Assembly: GCA_029287235.1 (NCBI GenBank)
Contig: JARFRM010000224.1
Coordinates: 41,587-105,586, forward strand
DNA from: Thermoanaerobaculales bacterium
Lineage (GTDB): Bacteria > Acidobacteriota > Thermoanaerobaculia > Thermoanaerobaculales > Sulfomarinibacteraceae
Direction: 5' to 3'
Length of the DNA stretch: 64,000 bases
Shown here: positions 40,861 to 49,693 of the stretch, piece by piece
How positions within the stretch are numbered: the stretch's first letter is position 1
How the letters are laid out: each line of letters begins with the position of its first letter
The notes under the pieces: model-generated
What the model saw: only the letters and a program-made list of their open reading frames with translations
Databases searched by the model: none
What the model was told of the DNA's origin: nothing
Program-made: the position numbers and the translations under genes

Positions 40861-42597
40861 TCAGAGAAGATCCTTCACCCGCAAACGGAAGGACTCGACC
40901 TTGTCGGCGAGTCCACCCAACTCACGCTGTTCGGATTGGAGTCGGTCCGACTCGGTGCGGACAAAGCGAGTGTAGGGCGCGATGGTGTTGGCGAGCCTGG
41001 TGCGGCTGCGTTCGGACTCGCTGGCGAACTGGGCCTTCAGGGCACCCATGATCTCGGTGCGCAGGGCGGCGATCTTCTCCTTGAGTTCAGCTTTGGCCTT
41101 GCGCCGACGGTGCGGCAGGATGAAAAGCCCGAGGGAGAAGAGCAGCCCTGCGGCGAGCAGACCGGTGACATCGGCCGCTGTCGAAGAGGCGGCGATGGCC
41201 ACGGTGGCTCCGAGACCCACGGCTCCGACCCCGGCCAAAGCGGTCCCGGTGACGGCCTTGGAGACATCGTCGGCCATCCGTCGGGCTTCGGCTGCGCGGT
41301 CATAGCTCGCGAGGCCGTCGGCGGCGGCGCGCCCGACGGTGGCGAGCAAGCGTCCTCTGTCGGCCTCAAATCGGCCGCCCACCTCGCCGACCATGCGATC
41401 GGCATGGGCCGCGGCGCGGCGGTTGACGTGGTTGACCACCGACTGCCACTGGGCGAGATCGGACTCCACCAGCCAGTCGATGAGCGACTCGGTCTTGGCC
41501 TCGACCTGCTGCGGCGCGTCGGCGACCACCTCGGCTCCGAAACGATCCTTCAGGACCTCCTTGTCGAAGAGGCTCGTCAGCCTGCTCAAGCGGACGGTCT
41601 CGTCAAAGAAGGTGAGGCCGCGTTTTTCCATCGAGAGCAGCACGTTCTCGATGTCCGCAAGACGCAGCCCGAACTCGCGATCCACATCGTCGGCCCAGGT
41701 GGCGGTCTGGGCTTCGATGTCTTCGATGGTTGTCAGGTCATCGGCGAGCAGCGTGAGACGCCCGTCCACCGCCTCGAGCCCGAGCCCGAGCAGCCGCGCC
41801 GCCACCCCGACGGGATTGCCGAGCTTGAGCCTGATCCGTTCGTCGTCATCGAGGGTCGCTTGTAGCCAGTCCTCGATCTCGGGCAGCCCGCTGGCGGCCA
41901 GCTCCTCAGCGTCGTCGTTGGTGCGAGCGTTTTTCGCCTGGAGCGCTGAAACCGGGAAGACCCGGGGGGCCGAACCGAGCAGGTGCATCCCGTTGGATCG
42001 CACCCAGTTGAGAACCTCGGAGACGTCACCCGGCGTCTTGAGAATGTCGATCTTGTTGACCGCGACGACGACCTTCTTGCCCCATTCGCGGATGCGTTCG
42101 AGAAAGGCCCGCTCGGACTCCGAGAACGGTCGATCGGCCGAGGTGACGAATAGCACGAGGTCCGCGCGGGGGACATACTCGGTGGTCAGCGCCTCGTGGC
42201 TGCGGTCGAGGGCGTTGGTGCCCGGGGTGTCGACCAACGAGAGTTGACGGAGGATCTCCACCGGCGCCGTCAGCTTCTCGGAGACGCCATCGATGGGTTC
42301 CCTGCCCTCGGTCTCGCCCCACGACAGAAGGTGGATCTTGGCGGTGGTCGGTGTGACCCCCTCGGTGAGGAGGTCGCGACCGAGCAGGACGTTGATCAGC
42401 GCCGATTTGCCGGCGTTGAACTCACCGACGATGACGAGCAGAAAGAGCTCGTCGAGCTGACGCAGACTCTCGGCAAGGGCTCCCCGCTCGTCTGCCGCGA
42501 CGTCATTGCGCTCCAGCGCGACCGCAACCTCGGTGAGCAGCTCGCGCTCGTCGCGAAGAAGCTCCTGTTGCTGCGGCGGGAGAATCGTGTCAAGCAT
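40861..42597 (-). CDS. Dynamin-family GTPase
   Basis: GEFNAGKSALINVLLGRDLL P-loop; SLVDTPGTNAL; VAVNKIDIL; coiled/helical C-terminus with TM hairpin. Confidence 0.85.
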   Translation of the reverse strand: MLDTILPPQQQELLRDERELLTEVAVALERNDVAADERGALAESLRQLDELFLLVIVGEFNAGKSALINVLLGRDLLTEGVTPTTAKIHLLSWGETEGREPIDGVSEKLTAPVEILRQLSLVDTPGTNALDRSHEALTTEYVPRADLVLFVTSADRPFSESERAFLERIREWGKKVVVAVNKIDILKTPGDVSEVLNWVRSNGMHLLGSAPRVFPVSALQAKNARTNDDAEELAASGLPEIEDWLQATLDDDERIRLKLGNPVGVAARLLGLGLEAVDGRLTLLADDLTTIEDIEAQTATWADDVDREFGLRLADIENVLLSMEKRGLTFFDETVRLSRLTSLFDKEVLKDRFGAEVVADAPQQVEAKTESLIDWLVESDLAQWQSVVNHVNRRAAAHADRMVGEVGGRFEADRGRLLATVGRAAADGLASYDRAAEARRMADDVSKAVTGTALAGVGAVGLGATVAIAASSTAADVTGLLAAGLLFSLGLFILPHRRRKAKAELKEKIAALRTEIMGALKAQFASESERSRTRLANTIAPYTRFVRTESDRLQSEQRELGGLADKVESFRLRVKDLL

Positions 42598-42725
42598 GGT
42601 GCGAGTGTACCGCGCCTCCGCGCGCACACTCCAAATGAGGAATGATGATTGACATCACAGCCGATCTTCATGTGAATGAGGGTTCGCTGCGATGGATTTC
42701 ATCATTCCGCATTCTGCATTCATCA

Positions 42726-44426
42726 TTAATATCCGGCCGCCATCCCGTCCTTGCGCGACTCCGTCGCTCCTGCGTAGACGCCGGTCTCCGGATTGCGGCG
42801 GATGGCCTGGTAGCCGCCGTAGCCCGGTGCGGCGAGTTCCTGGATCCGATGGCCGCGTCGCATGAGCTCCCGCCGGATCTCGGTCGAGACCCCCGATTCC
42901 AGGTGGACCACCCCGCCACTGGTCATGAGGGTTCCGGTGGGGGCGGATGAACCGGTGTGGCGGAAGCGGGCGGCGTCGCCGGCCTCTTGGAGGTCCATCC
43001 CGAAGTCCACCATGTTGATCATGATCTGGATGTGGCCCTGGGGCTGCATGTCGCCACCCATAACGCCAAAGGCCATATCGGGTACGCCATTTTCTCCCAT
43101 AAAGGCCGGGATGATGGTGTGGAAGGGTCGCTTGCCGGGTTCGAGGACGTTGGGGTGGCCCTCCTCCAGCGTGAAGAGCGCCCCACGGTCCTGGATCCCG
43201 AAACCGAGCTCAGGCACGACATAGCCCGAGCCGAAGCCGGTGTAGTTGGACTGGATCAATGAAACCATCTGGCCGGAAGAATCCGCGGCCACCAGGAAGG
43301 TCGTGTCGCCGTGGATGAGGTGGGGGTTGCCCGGCTCGATGCTCCGTGCCGCACGTGTCATGTCGATGAGCTTCGCGCGCTCGGCCGCGTAGTCCTTACC
43401 GATGAGCTCGGCCACCGGGACCTCGCTGATCGACATGTCGGCGTAGAAGCGGGCCCGATCTTCATAGGCAATCTTCTTGGCTTCGATGAGCAAATGCCAG
43501 AAATCGGGGTTGTCTCGGCCCAGGGCGGAGAGGTCGTAGCCTTCTAAGAGATTGAGGATCTGTAGGGCCGCGATCCCCTGCCCATTGGGAGGCAACTCCC
43601 ACATGGTCCACTCGCGATAGGTCGTGGACACCGGCGCCACCCACTCGCTGGAGTGGTTGGCGAGATCGGCCAACGAGAAGAACCCTCCAACCTTCTCCGA
43701 GTAGGCAACCAGGGCCCGGGCGGTTTCACCGCCGTAGAAGGCATCCCGGCCACCGGCGGCGATCCGCTCCAGGGTGTCGGCCAGTGCCGGGTTGGCAAAG
43801 ATTTCGCCCTCGGCGGGTGTCTTCCCGCCGGGCATGAAGACCTCGGCAAAACCGGGCATCTCCTCAAACTTGGCCGCTCCGCGCGCCCAGGCGCCCGCGA
43901 TGACCCTCGGAACCGGAGCTCCTTCACGGGCCGCGGCGATGGTGGGTTCGAGGAGCCGCGCCATGGGCAGACGACCAAATTTCTCGTGCAGCTCCATCCA
44001 GCCGTCCACGGCTCCCGGCACCGTCCAGGAGTAGGGCGAATAGACTGGGATGGTGCCGTCGGGCTCGGCCGGCACCTTGTCCGGAGTGAGCGCCGCCGGA
44101 GCCCGGCCAGAACCGTTGAGTCCGTGCAGGGTCTCCGTCTCAGGATCCCAGACAATGGCGAAGAGATCGCCGCCGAGGCCGCAGGAGACCGGTTCCATGA
44201 AGGCGAGGGCGGCGTTGACCGCGATGGCCGCATCGACGGCACTGCCGCCGTCCTTGAGCACCGCGACACCGATTTCGACGGCGAGCGGGTGCGCCGCGGC
44301 CACCATCCCATGCTTGGCGTGGACTACGGACCGGGTCGCGAACGAGTTCCCTTCGGGCCGATCAACGGAACCCGCCGCACCGGTCATCATCATCACCACC
44401 GTCATCAGAATCAGAACACGTCGCAT
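42726..44426 (-). CDS. ggt: Gamma-glutamyltransferase
   Basis: AAAHPLAVEIGVAVLKDGGSAVDAAIAVNAALAFMEPVSCGLGGDLFAIVW; HGDTTFLVAADSSGQMVSLIQSNYTGFGSG. Confidence 0.92.
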   Translation of the reverse strand: MRRVLILMTVVMMMTGAAGSVDRPEGNSFATRSVVHAKHGMVAAAHPLAVEIGVAVLKDGGSAVDAAIAVNAALAFMEPVSCGLGGDLFAIVWDPETETLHGLNGSGRAPAALTPDKVPAEPDGTIPVYSPYSWTVPGAVDGWMELHEKFGRLPMARLLEPTIAAAREGAPVPRVIAGAWARGAAKFEEMPGFAEVFMPGGKTPAEGEIFANPALADTLERIAAGGRDAFYGGETARALVAYSEKVGGFFSLADLANHSSEWVAPVSTTYREWTMWELPPNGQGIAALQILNLLEGYDLSALGRDNPDFWHLLIEAKKIAYEDRARFYADMSISEVPVAELIGKDYAAERAKLIDMTRAARSIEPGNPHLIHGDTTFLVAADSSGQMVSLIQSNYTGFGSGYVVPELGFGIQDRGALFTLEEGHPNVLEPGKRPFHTIIPAFMGENGVPDMAFGVMGGDMQPQGHIQIMINMVDFGMDLQEAGDAARFRHTGSSAPTGTLMTSGGVVHLESGVSTEIRRELMRRGHRIQELAAPGYGGYQAIRRNPETGVYAGATESRKDGMAAGY

Positions 44427-44477
44427 GGGTGCCTCCCGTCATCGGGGTCAATGGTACAGCGACCCGAAGCGGCAGCG

Positions 44478-44511
<34 letters not shown>

Positions 44512-44757
44512 TATCGCGCCTCTACTGGCAATGGGCGTGCGGCGGGGTGCCGGGTCCGCATTTGTGTCCCATCGACCTTCCGGCTGTGCAGCGGGCCCCG
44601 CACAAATGCCGACCGGGCTCGGTGCCTGGCTCTCTTTTCGCCGCGAAAAGGTGCCTGGCACCGCTCCACGACAGAATGACCCTCCGATGTGCAACGCACA
44701 TCGCTTGCAGCGAGCGCCGCCCGGTCGCCGGAGGCGGCCCGGCGGCGCTCGGTGCAA

Positions 44758-45210
44758 TCAGACCCCTTCGAGCACGTGGTCGTCGTACTCGATCTCGAAA
44801 CGAAGCTTGTGCTTGGCCTCTTCCTGGGCGAGTCCGCGAAAGACCCGCTGGAGACCCGCGTCCGTGGTCGCCTCGGCGAGCTTGGTGTAGAGCACGAAGG
44901 CGGCCTTCTCGGCCTTCATAGCGAAGAGCAGGGCCTCCTGATAGGTCATGTTGGGAGCGGTCTTTGGCTCGTCCATGCTCTCGGTGATTCCGAGGTTGGC
45001 CACCTTCTCCTCGATCACCGCGGGAATCTCACCCTGCTTGATCTTGAGCAGACGCGCCTTGTGTCCCTCTTCCTCCTTGGCGAAATGGAGAAAAGCCTCG
45101 CGCATCCCCGGACGTTCCACCTTGTCGGCGAGCTCGTAGTAGAGCGCTGCCGCCTTTTCTTCGTTCGAAATGGCGTAGTCGAGAATATTTTCGATGGTCG
45201 TGAGCTCCAC
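44758..45210 (-). CDS. Ferritin/rubrerythrin-like diiron protein
   Basis: ISNEEKAAALYYELADKVERPGMREAFLHFAKEEEGHKARL...LAQEEAKHKLRFE: paired E..ExxH motifs. Confidence 0.8.
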   Translation of the reverse strand: MELTTIENILDYAISNEEKAAALYYELADKVERPGMREAFLHFAKEEEGHKARLLKIKQGEIPAVIEEKVANLGITESMDEPKTAPNMTYQEALLFAMKAEKAAFVLYTKLAEATTDAGLQRVFRGLAQEEAKHKLRFEIEYDDHVLEGV

Positions 45211-45345
45211 GAGTTCCTCCTTGAACGTCGGCGCCTTGGTGCGCTGAATCGCCGGCGCCGGGCGGCGCCGTCACTCACTTTATACCGCCCGCTTCCATCA
45301 GAGCAAGAAGGGACCGATGAGAGTGACGGGCTACAATCCCCGACC

Positions 45346-46068
45346 ATGGGTTCTGCGGATCTTGTCGAGATTTCCCGAAGCCTGCGGTCGGAGGTCGACT
45401 CGCTCACTTTCGGTCACCCGGTTTCCCATGTCTACAACCCTCTTGACTATGCTTGGGACATGCATCGCCAGTATCTCCAACGCTTTGGAGGGAGGCCCAG
45501 AGAAGTCGTCCTTCTCGGGATGAACCCGGGACCTTGGGGGATGGCGCAAACGGGTGTGCCCTTCGGCGAGATCACAGCCGTCCGGGACTGGCTGGGTCTG
45601 GAAGCGGAGATCGGGCGACCGGCGAACGAACACACCAAACGGCCTGTCCTCGGTCTCGATTGCCCACGCAGCGAGGTTTCCGGCCGCCGGCTCTGGGGTT
45701 TTGCCGAGGATGTATTCGGAACACCGGAGACATTCTTCCGAACCTTCTTCGTCGCCAATTACTGCCCGCTGCAGTTTCTCGAAAACAGCGGTCGGAACCT
45801 GACGCCGGACAAGTTGACCGCAACCGACCGACGTCCGCTCCTGGAGGTCTGTGACGACGCCCTCCGTCGCACCGTCGAAGCTCTCCGGCCTCGACTTGTC
45901 GTGGGTGTGGGTGCGTTCGCCGAGAAACGGGCTCGGGCCGTTCTCACCGACCACGGCCTCCGGATCGGCCGGATCCTCCACCCAAGCCCCGCCTCACCCG
46001 CCGCCAACCGAGGCTGGGCCGCCGCCGCCGCCAAACAGTTGGAGGAGCTGGGCGTCGATTTGCCCTGA
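45346..46068 (+). CDS. SMUG1-like single-strand selective uracil-DNA glycosylase
   Basis: PREVVLLGMNPGPWGMAQTGVPFGEI; VANYCPLQFL; ILHPSPASPAANRGW. Confidence 0.88.
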   Translation: MGSADLVEISRSLRSEVDSLTFGHPVSHVYNPLDYAWDMHRQYLQRFGGRPREVVLLGMNPGPWGMAQTGVPFGEITAVRDWLGLEAEIGRPANEHTKRPVLGLDCPRSEVSGRRLWGFAEDVFGTPETFFRTFFVANYCPLQFLENSGRNLTPDKLTATDRRPLLEVCDDALRRTVEALRPRLVVGVGAFAEKRARAVLTDHGLRIGRILHPSPASPAANRGWAAAAAKQLEELGVDLP

Positions 46069-46164
46069 GAACGAGACCATATCGCCACATTCGCCCGGGA
46101 CATGCGATATGCTGCATGGGTCCGCCCTTCTCACGGGCAAGGGTGTGAGGGTGGGGAGGAAAGC

Positions 46165-46563
46165 ATGCGCTGGATCTATTCGTGTCCCCATTGCGACGCC
46201 ACATTGAATCCCGAGACCTCCATCGTGCTGCGAGCCGAGCATGAGGACAAGAGGATGCTTGTCGGTTTGCACCCACAGCCGGGGAACTACGAGGTCGAGT
46301 TGCCACCGGATGAAACCATGCCCAAGGGTACTCGTTGGAGCTTCAGCTGTCCCGTTTGTGACCGCAGTCTCGTCTCCGATCTCTCAGACGAGCTCTGCGC
46401 CATCGACATGTGTTCTCACGGCGAACGACACCGAGTCTACTTTTCCAGGATTGCGGGGGAAGAAGCCACATTCGTCGTCAGCGCCGAGGGCATGCTCACC
46501 GACCACGGCGTCCACACGGATCAGTATCTCGAACACCTGGTGCACCTCAAGTACATGAGATAG
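46165..46563 (+). CDS. Zinc-ribbon hypothetical protein
   Basis: YSCPHCDATLNPE and FSCPVCDRSLVSD CxxC pairs. Confidence 0.65.
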   Translation: MRWIYSCPHCDATLNPETSIVLRAEHEDKRMLVGLHPQPGNYEVELPPDETMPKGTRWSFSCPVCDRSLVSDLSDELCAIDMCSHGERHRVYFSRIAGEEATFVVSAEGMLTDHGVHTDQYLEHLVHLKYMR

Positions 46564-46592
46564 GCGAGACCAGCCCACAACAGAGTCGGTTT

Positions 46593-46643
46593 CCCTTTTC
46601 TCATCCGGGGCTTCGTCGGACGAAACCCCGGATGAGAAAAGGG
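46593..46643. terminator. Long imperfect inverted repeat (about 23-bp arms)
   Basis: CCCTTTTCTCATCCGGGGCTTCG-TCGGA-CGAAACCCCGGATGAGAAAAGGG, one mismatch. Confidence 0.7.
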
Positions 46644-46660
46644 AGAGGTAATCTATTCGG

Positions 46661-47716
46661 ATGAGCAAGATTGCCATCCTGACGTCTGGAGGCGTTGATT
46701 CGTCGGTGGCGCTGGCTCGACTGGCCGACGAGGGCGTCCACGAGCTCACGGCCTACTACCTCAAGATCTGGCTCGAGGACGAGCTGGCCTTTCTCGGCAG
46801 TTGCCCGTGGGAGGAAGATCTCGAGTACGTTCGGGAGATCTGCGACGTCTTCGGCGTGCCTCTCGAGATTGCACCACTCCAACAGGACTACTACGCCAGG
46901 GTGGTGGGATCAACCGTGGCCGAGCTCGAGGCCGGCCGCACACCGAGTCCCGATGTGCTGTGCAACAGGCTGATCAAGTTCGGCGCCTTTGTCGATCGGT
47001 TCGGCGGGGACTTCGATTTTGTCGCCAGTGGCCACCACGCCAGAGTCGACCACACGGGATCCCTCTCCCGGCTCTTCAAAGGCGTCGATCCGGTCAAAGA
47101 CCAGACCTATTTCCTCAGCCAGATGGACCAGCATCAAATCGCCCGGTGTCTGTTTCCCATCGGCGGCATGACCAAGGCCGAAGTCCGTGCCGAGGCCCGT
47201 CGGTTCGATTTGCCCAACAGCGATCGGCCGGACTCCCAGGGGATCTGTTTTCTCGGACGGGTGCCGTACGACGCCTTTGTCGAACACCACCTCGGTGAAC
47301 ATCCGGGATTGATCCGGGACATTTCCACCGGCGACGAGCTCGGTCGTCATCGCGGTTTCTGGTTCCACACCATCGGCCAGCGCAAGGGCCTCGGTCTCGG
47401 TAACGGGCCCTGGTACGTGGTCGGCAAGGACCATTCGACCAACGAGCTGCTCGTCGCCCACGCCGATTCGCTCTCGAATCACCACCGAGATCACTTCATC
47501 ATCGCCGAGCCCCATTGGATTGCGGCAGCACCGGCGGGAGATCGATTAGATCTTCGGGTCCGTCACGCCCCCGACCTCGTCGGCTGTCGGCTGCGGCCGC
47601 TCGCTGAAGGCGGTCTCGATGTCGTGATGGATGAACCCGAAAGCGGCATCGCGCCCGGCCAGTACGCGGTGCTCTACGACGGCGACGAGTGCCTCGGAGG
47701 CGGTGTGATCGGGTAG
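46661..47716 (+). CDS. mnmA: tRNA 2-thiouridine(34) synthase MnmA
   Basis: ILTSGGVDSSVALARLADEG; PDVLCNRLIKFGAF; DQTYFLSQ; SQGICFLG; GQRKGLGLG. Confidence 0.9.
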   Translation: MSKIAILTSGGVDSSVALARLADEGVHELTAYYLKIWLEDELAFLGSCPWEEDLEYVREICDVFGVPLEIAPLQQDYYARVVGSTVAELEAGRTPSPDVLCNRLIKFGAFVDRFGGDFDFVASGHHARVDHTGSLSRLFKGVDPVKDQTYFLSQMDQHQIARCLFPIGGMTKAEVRAEARRFDLPNSDRPDSQGICFLGRVPYDAFVEHHLGEHPGLIRDISTGDELGRHRGFWFHTIGQRKGLGLGNGPWYVVGKDHSTNELLVAHADSLSNHHRDHFIIAEPHWIAAAPAGDRLDLRVRHAPDLVGCRLRPLAEGGLDVVMDEPESGIAPGQYAVLYDGDECLGGGVIG

Positions 47717-48322
47717 CTGGATGCTGAATTGGAGCATCGCATCATCGCGGCAGCCCACAGATCACACAGATAGACACAGATGACGTCGCATTCCATCGCA
47801 TCATCGCAATGGAGAGTTGGCAATCGCTTGCTTGGAGGATGTCTGACTTCGTGGTGACGTCCGTGCTAGTTCCAAAGCGCTGAAGGGCAGGCAAGATGCC
47901 CACACAACCATCTCAAACTTTCCTGTTTCGTTGAAGGGCGGGCATCGTGGGGCTGGCTTCCAGCCTGCCTTTCAGACACCTTCCGGTCTAGAAAGCGTCA
48001 CCACGCAGTCAACCAAACCCCACGCAGAGCATGATCCACCCTTAACTGCGATGTCTTTGCGAGTCTATGCGAGTCTTGGCGATGGACACTCTTGGCATTC
48101 CTTGCATCTCAACCCCGCGATGCCTTGGTGACCGCGTTGTGTCTTCGCGTCTTAGTGTTTGCGACGGTGCGATGGATCCGGCATCAAGCGTCGGGTCGCT
48201 GACCCCCAAACACGCTGACGGCTCCGCGGGGGTTGCGGAGCCGCCAGCTGGAGGAGGTTGCGATGCAATAGAGAATACGTCGCAATTGCTGAAAAGGTTA
48301 CAACCCGGTCAAATCGACGAAA

Positions 48323-49693
48323 TCACTCGTCCTTGAGCTCGAACCGATGCACCATCTCGTTGAGGGTCGTCGGACTGAGCTGGAGCAGCCGCGCCGCCTT
48401 GCGCTGGACGCCGCCGGTCTGCTTGAGCGCCTGGCGGATCAGCTGCGCCTGGAAGGTCGCGACGGCGTAGCGGAAGTCCAGTCCCTCGGGCGGGATCTCG
48501 CTGATCGTCAGCTCGTCCCGGGACTCGACTCGAAGGGCCAGAGGCAGCTCGTCGAGCTCGACGGTCTCGCCGCGGCTCAGCACCACCGCCCGCTCGACAG
48601 CGTTCTCGAGTTCGCGCACGTTTCCCGGCCACGAGTAGTCGGTCAATGCATCGATGGCTTCGGGCGAAAAGCCAACCATTTCACGATTGTTCTCTTCGGT
48701 GTAGGTACCCAGGAAGTGGGAGACCAGCAGCGGGATGTCCTCGCGCCGATGGCGCAGGGGCGGCAAATCGATGGTGATGACGTTGAGCCGATAGTAAAGG
48801 TCTTCTCGGAATCGGCCGGCCTGGACCTCTCCCCAGAGGTCAACATTGGTCGCCGCCACCAACCGGACATCGACGGATCGCGCTTCCACCCCGCCGACTC
48901 TGCGAATCTCCCGTTCCTGGATCACTCGAAGAAGCTTGGTCTGGGTTTCCGGATTGATGGTGCCGACCTCATCGAGAAAGAGAGTGCCCTGATGGGCAGC
49001 CTCGAAGAGACCCTTTCGGCTCGATACCGCACCGGTGAAAGCGCCCTTGACGTGACCGAAGAGGGACGACTCGAGAAGCTCGGATGGAATGGCAGTGGTG
49101 TGTACCGGCACGAATGGCTCGTTGCTTCGCGGACTGAGACGGTGGATCGCCCGCGCCACCAATTCCTTGCCGGTGCCGCTTTCGCCGGTGATCAGGATAT
49201 TCGACCGGGCCGGCGCGGCTCGCCGAATGAGCTCGAAGACCTCCTGCATTCGGCGGCTGGTACCGACGATCTCTCCCATCCCCTCGAGCCGACTGCGCAG
49301 CTGGAGATTTTCCACCAGCAGTCGGCGCCGCTCCCACGCCCGTCGAACGAGATGGAGAACCTCTTCGTTTTTGAAGGGCTTGGGCACATAGTGGAAGGCG
49401 CCGAGCCGCATGGCCTCGATGGCCGATTCCACCGAAGAGTAGGCGGTGATGACCACCACCGGAAGGTGCGGGTCGTGGGTCTTGATCTCGGGCAGGATCT
49501 CGAGGCCCGAACGATCGGGAAGCATGAGGTCGAGCAGAACAACGTCGATCTCCTCGTCGCGGATCTGCTGCAATCCCTCTTTGGCCGACATGGCGCTGTT
49601 GACCTCGAAGCCGGCGCCACGCAGAAGGGTCCCGAGCACGTCCTGTAGGACGGGCTCGTCATCGATCACGAGGACGCTTCCGACTCCTTCCAT
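48323..49693 (-). CDS. Sigma-54-dependent NtrC-family response regulator
   Basis: Receiver LLDLMLPDRSGLEIL; GESGTGKELVARAIHRLS; GAFTGAVSSRKGLFEAAHQGTLFLDEV; Fis-type HTH. Confidence 0.95.
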   Translation of the reverse strand: MEGVGSVLVIDDEPVLQDVLGTLLRGAGFEVNSAMSAKEGLQQIRDEEIDVVLLDLMLPDRSGLEILPEIKTHDPHLPVVVITAYSSVESAIEAMRLGAFHYVPKPFKNEEVLHLVRRAWERRRLLVENLQLRSRLEGMGEIVGTSRRMQEVFELIRRAAPARSNILITGESGTGKELVARAIHRLSPRSNEPFVPVHTTAIPSELLESSLFGHVKGAFTGAVSSRKGLFEAAHQGTLFLDEVGTINPETQTKLLRVIQEREIRRVGGVEARSVDVRLVAATNVDLWGEVQAGRFREDLYYRLNVITIDLPPLRHRREDIPLLVSHFLGTYTEENNREMVGFSPEAIDALTDYSWPGNVRELENAVERAVVLSRGETVELDELPLALRVESRDELTISEIPPEGLDFRYAVATFQAQLIRQALKQTGGVQRKAARLLQLSPTTLNEMVHRFELKDE

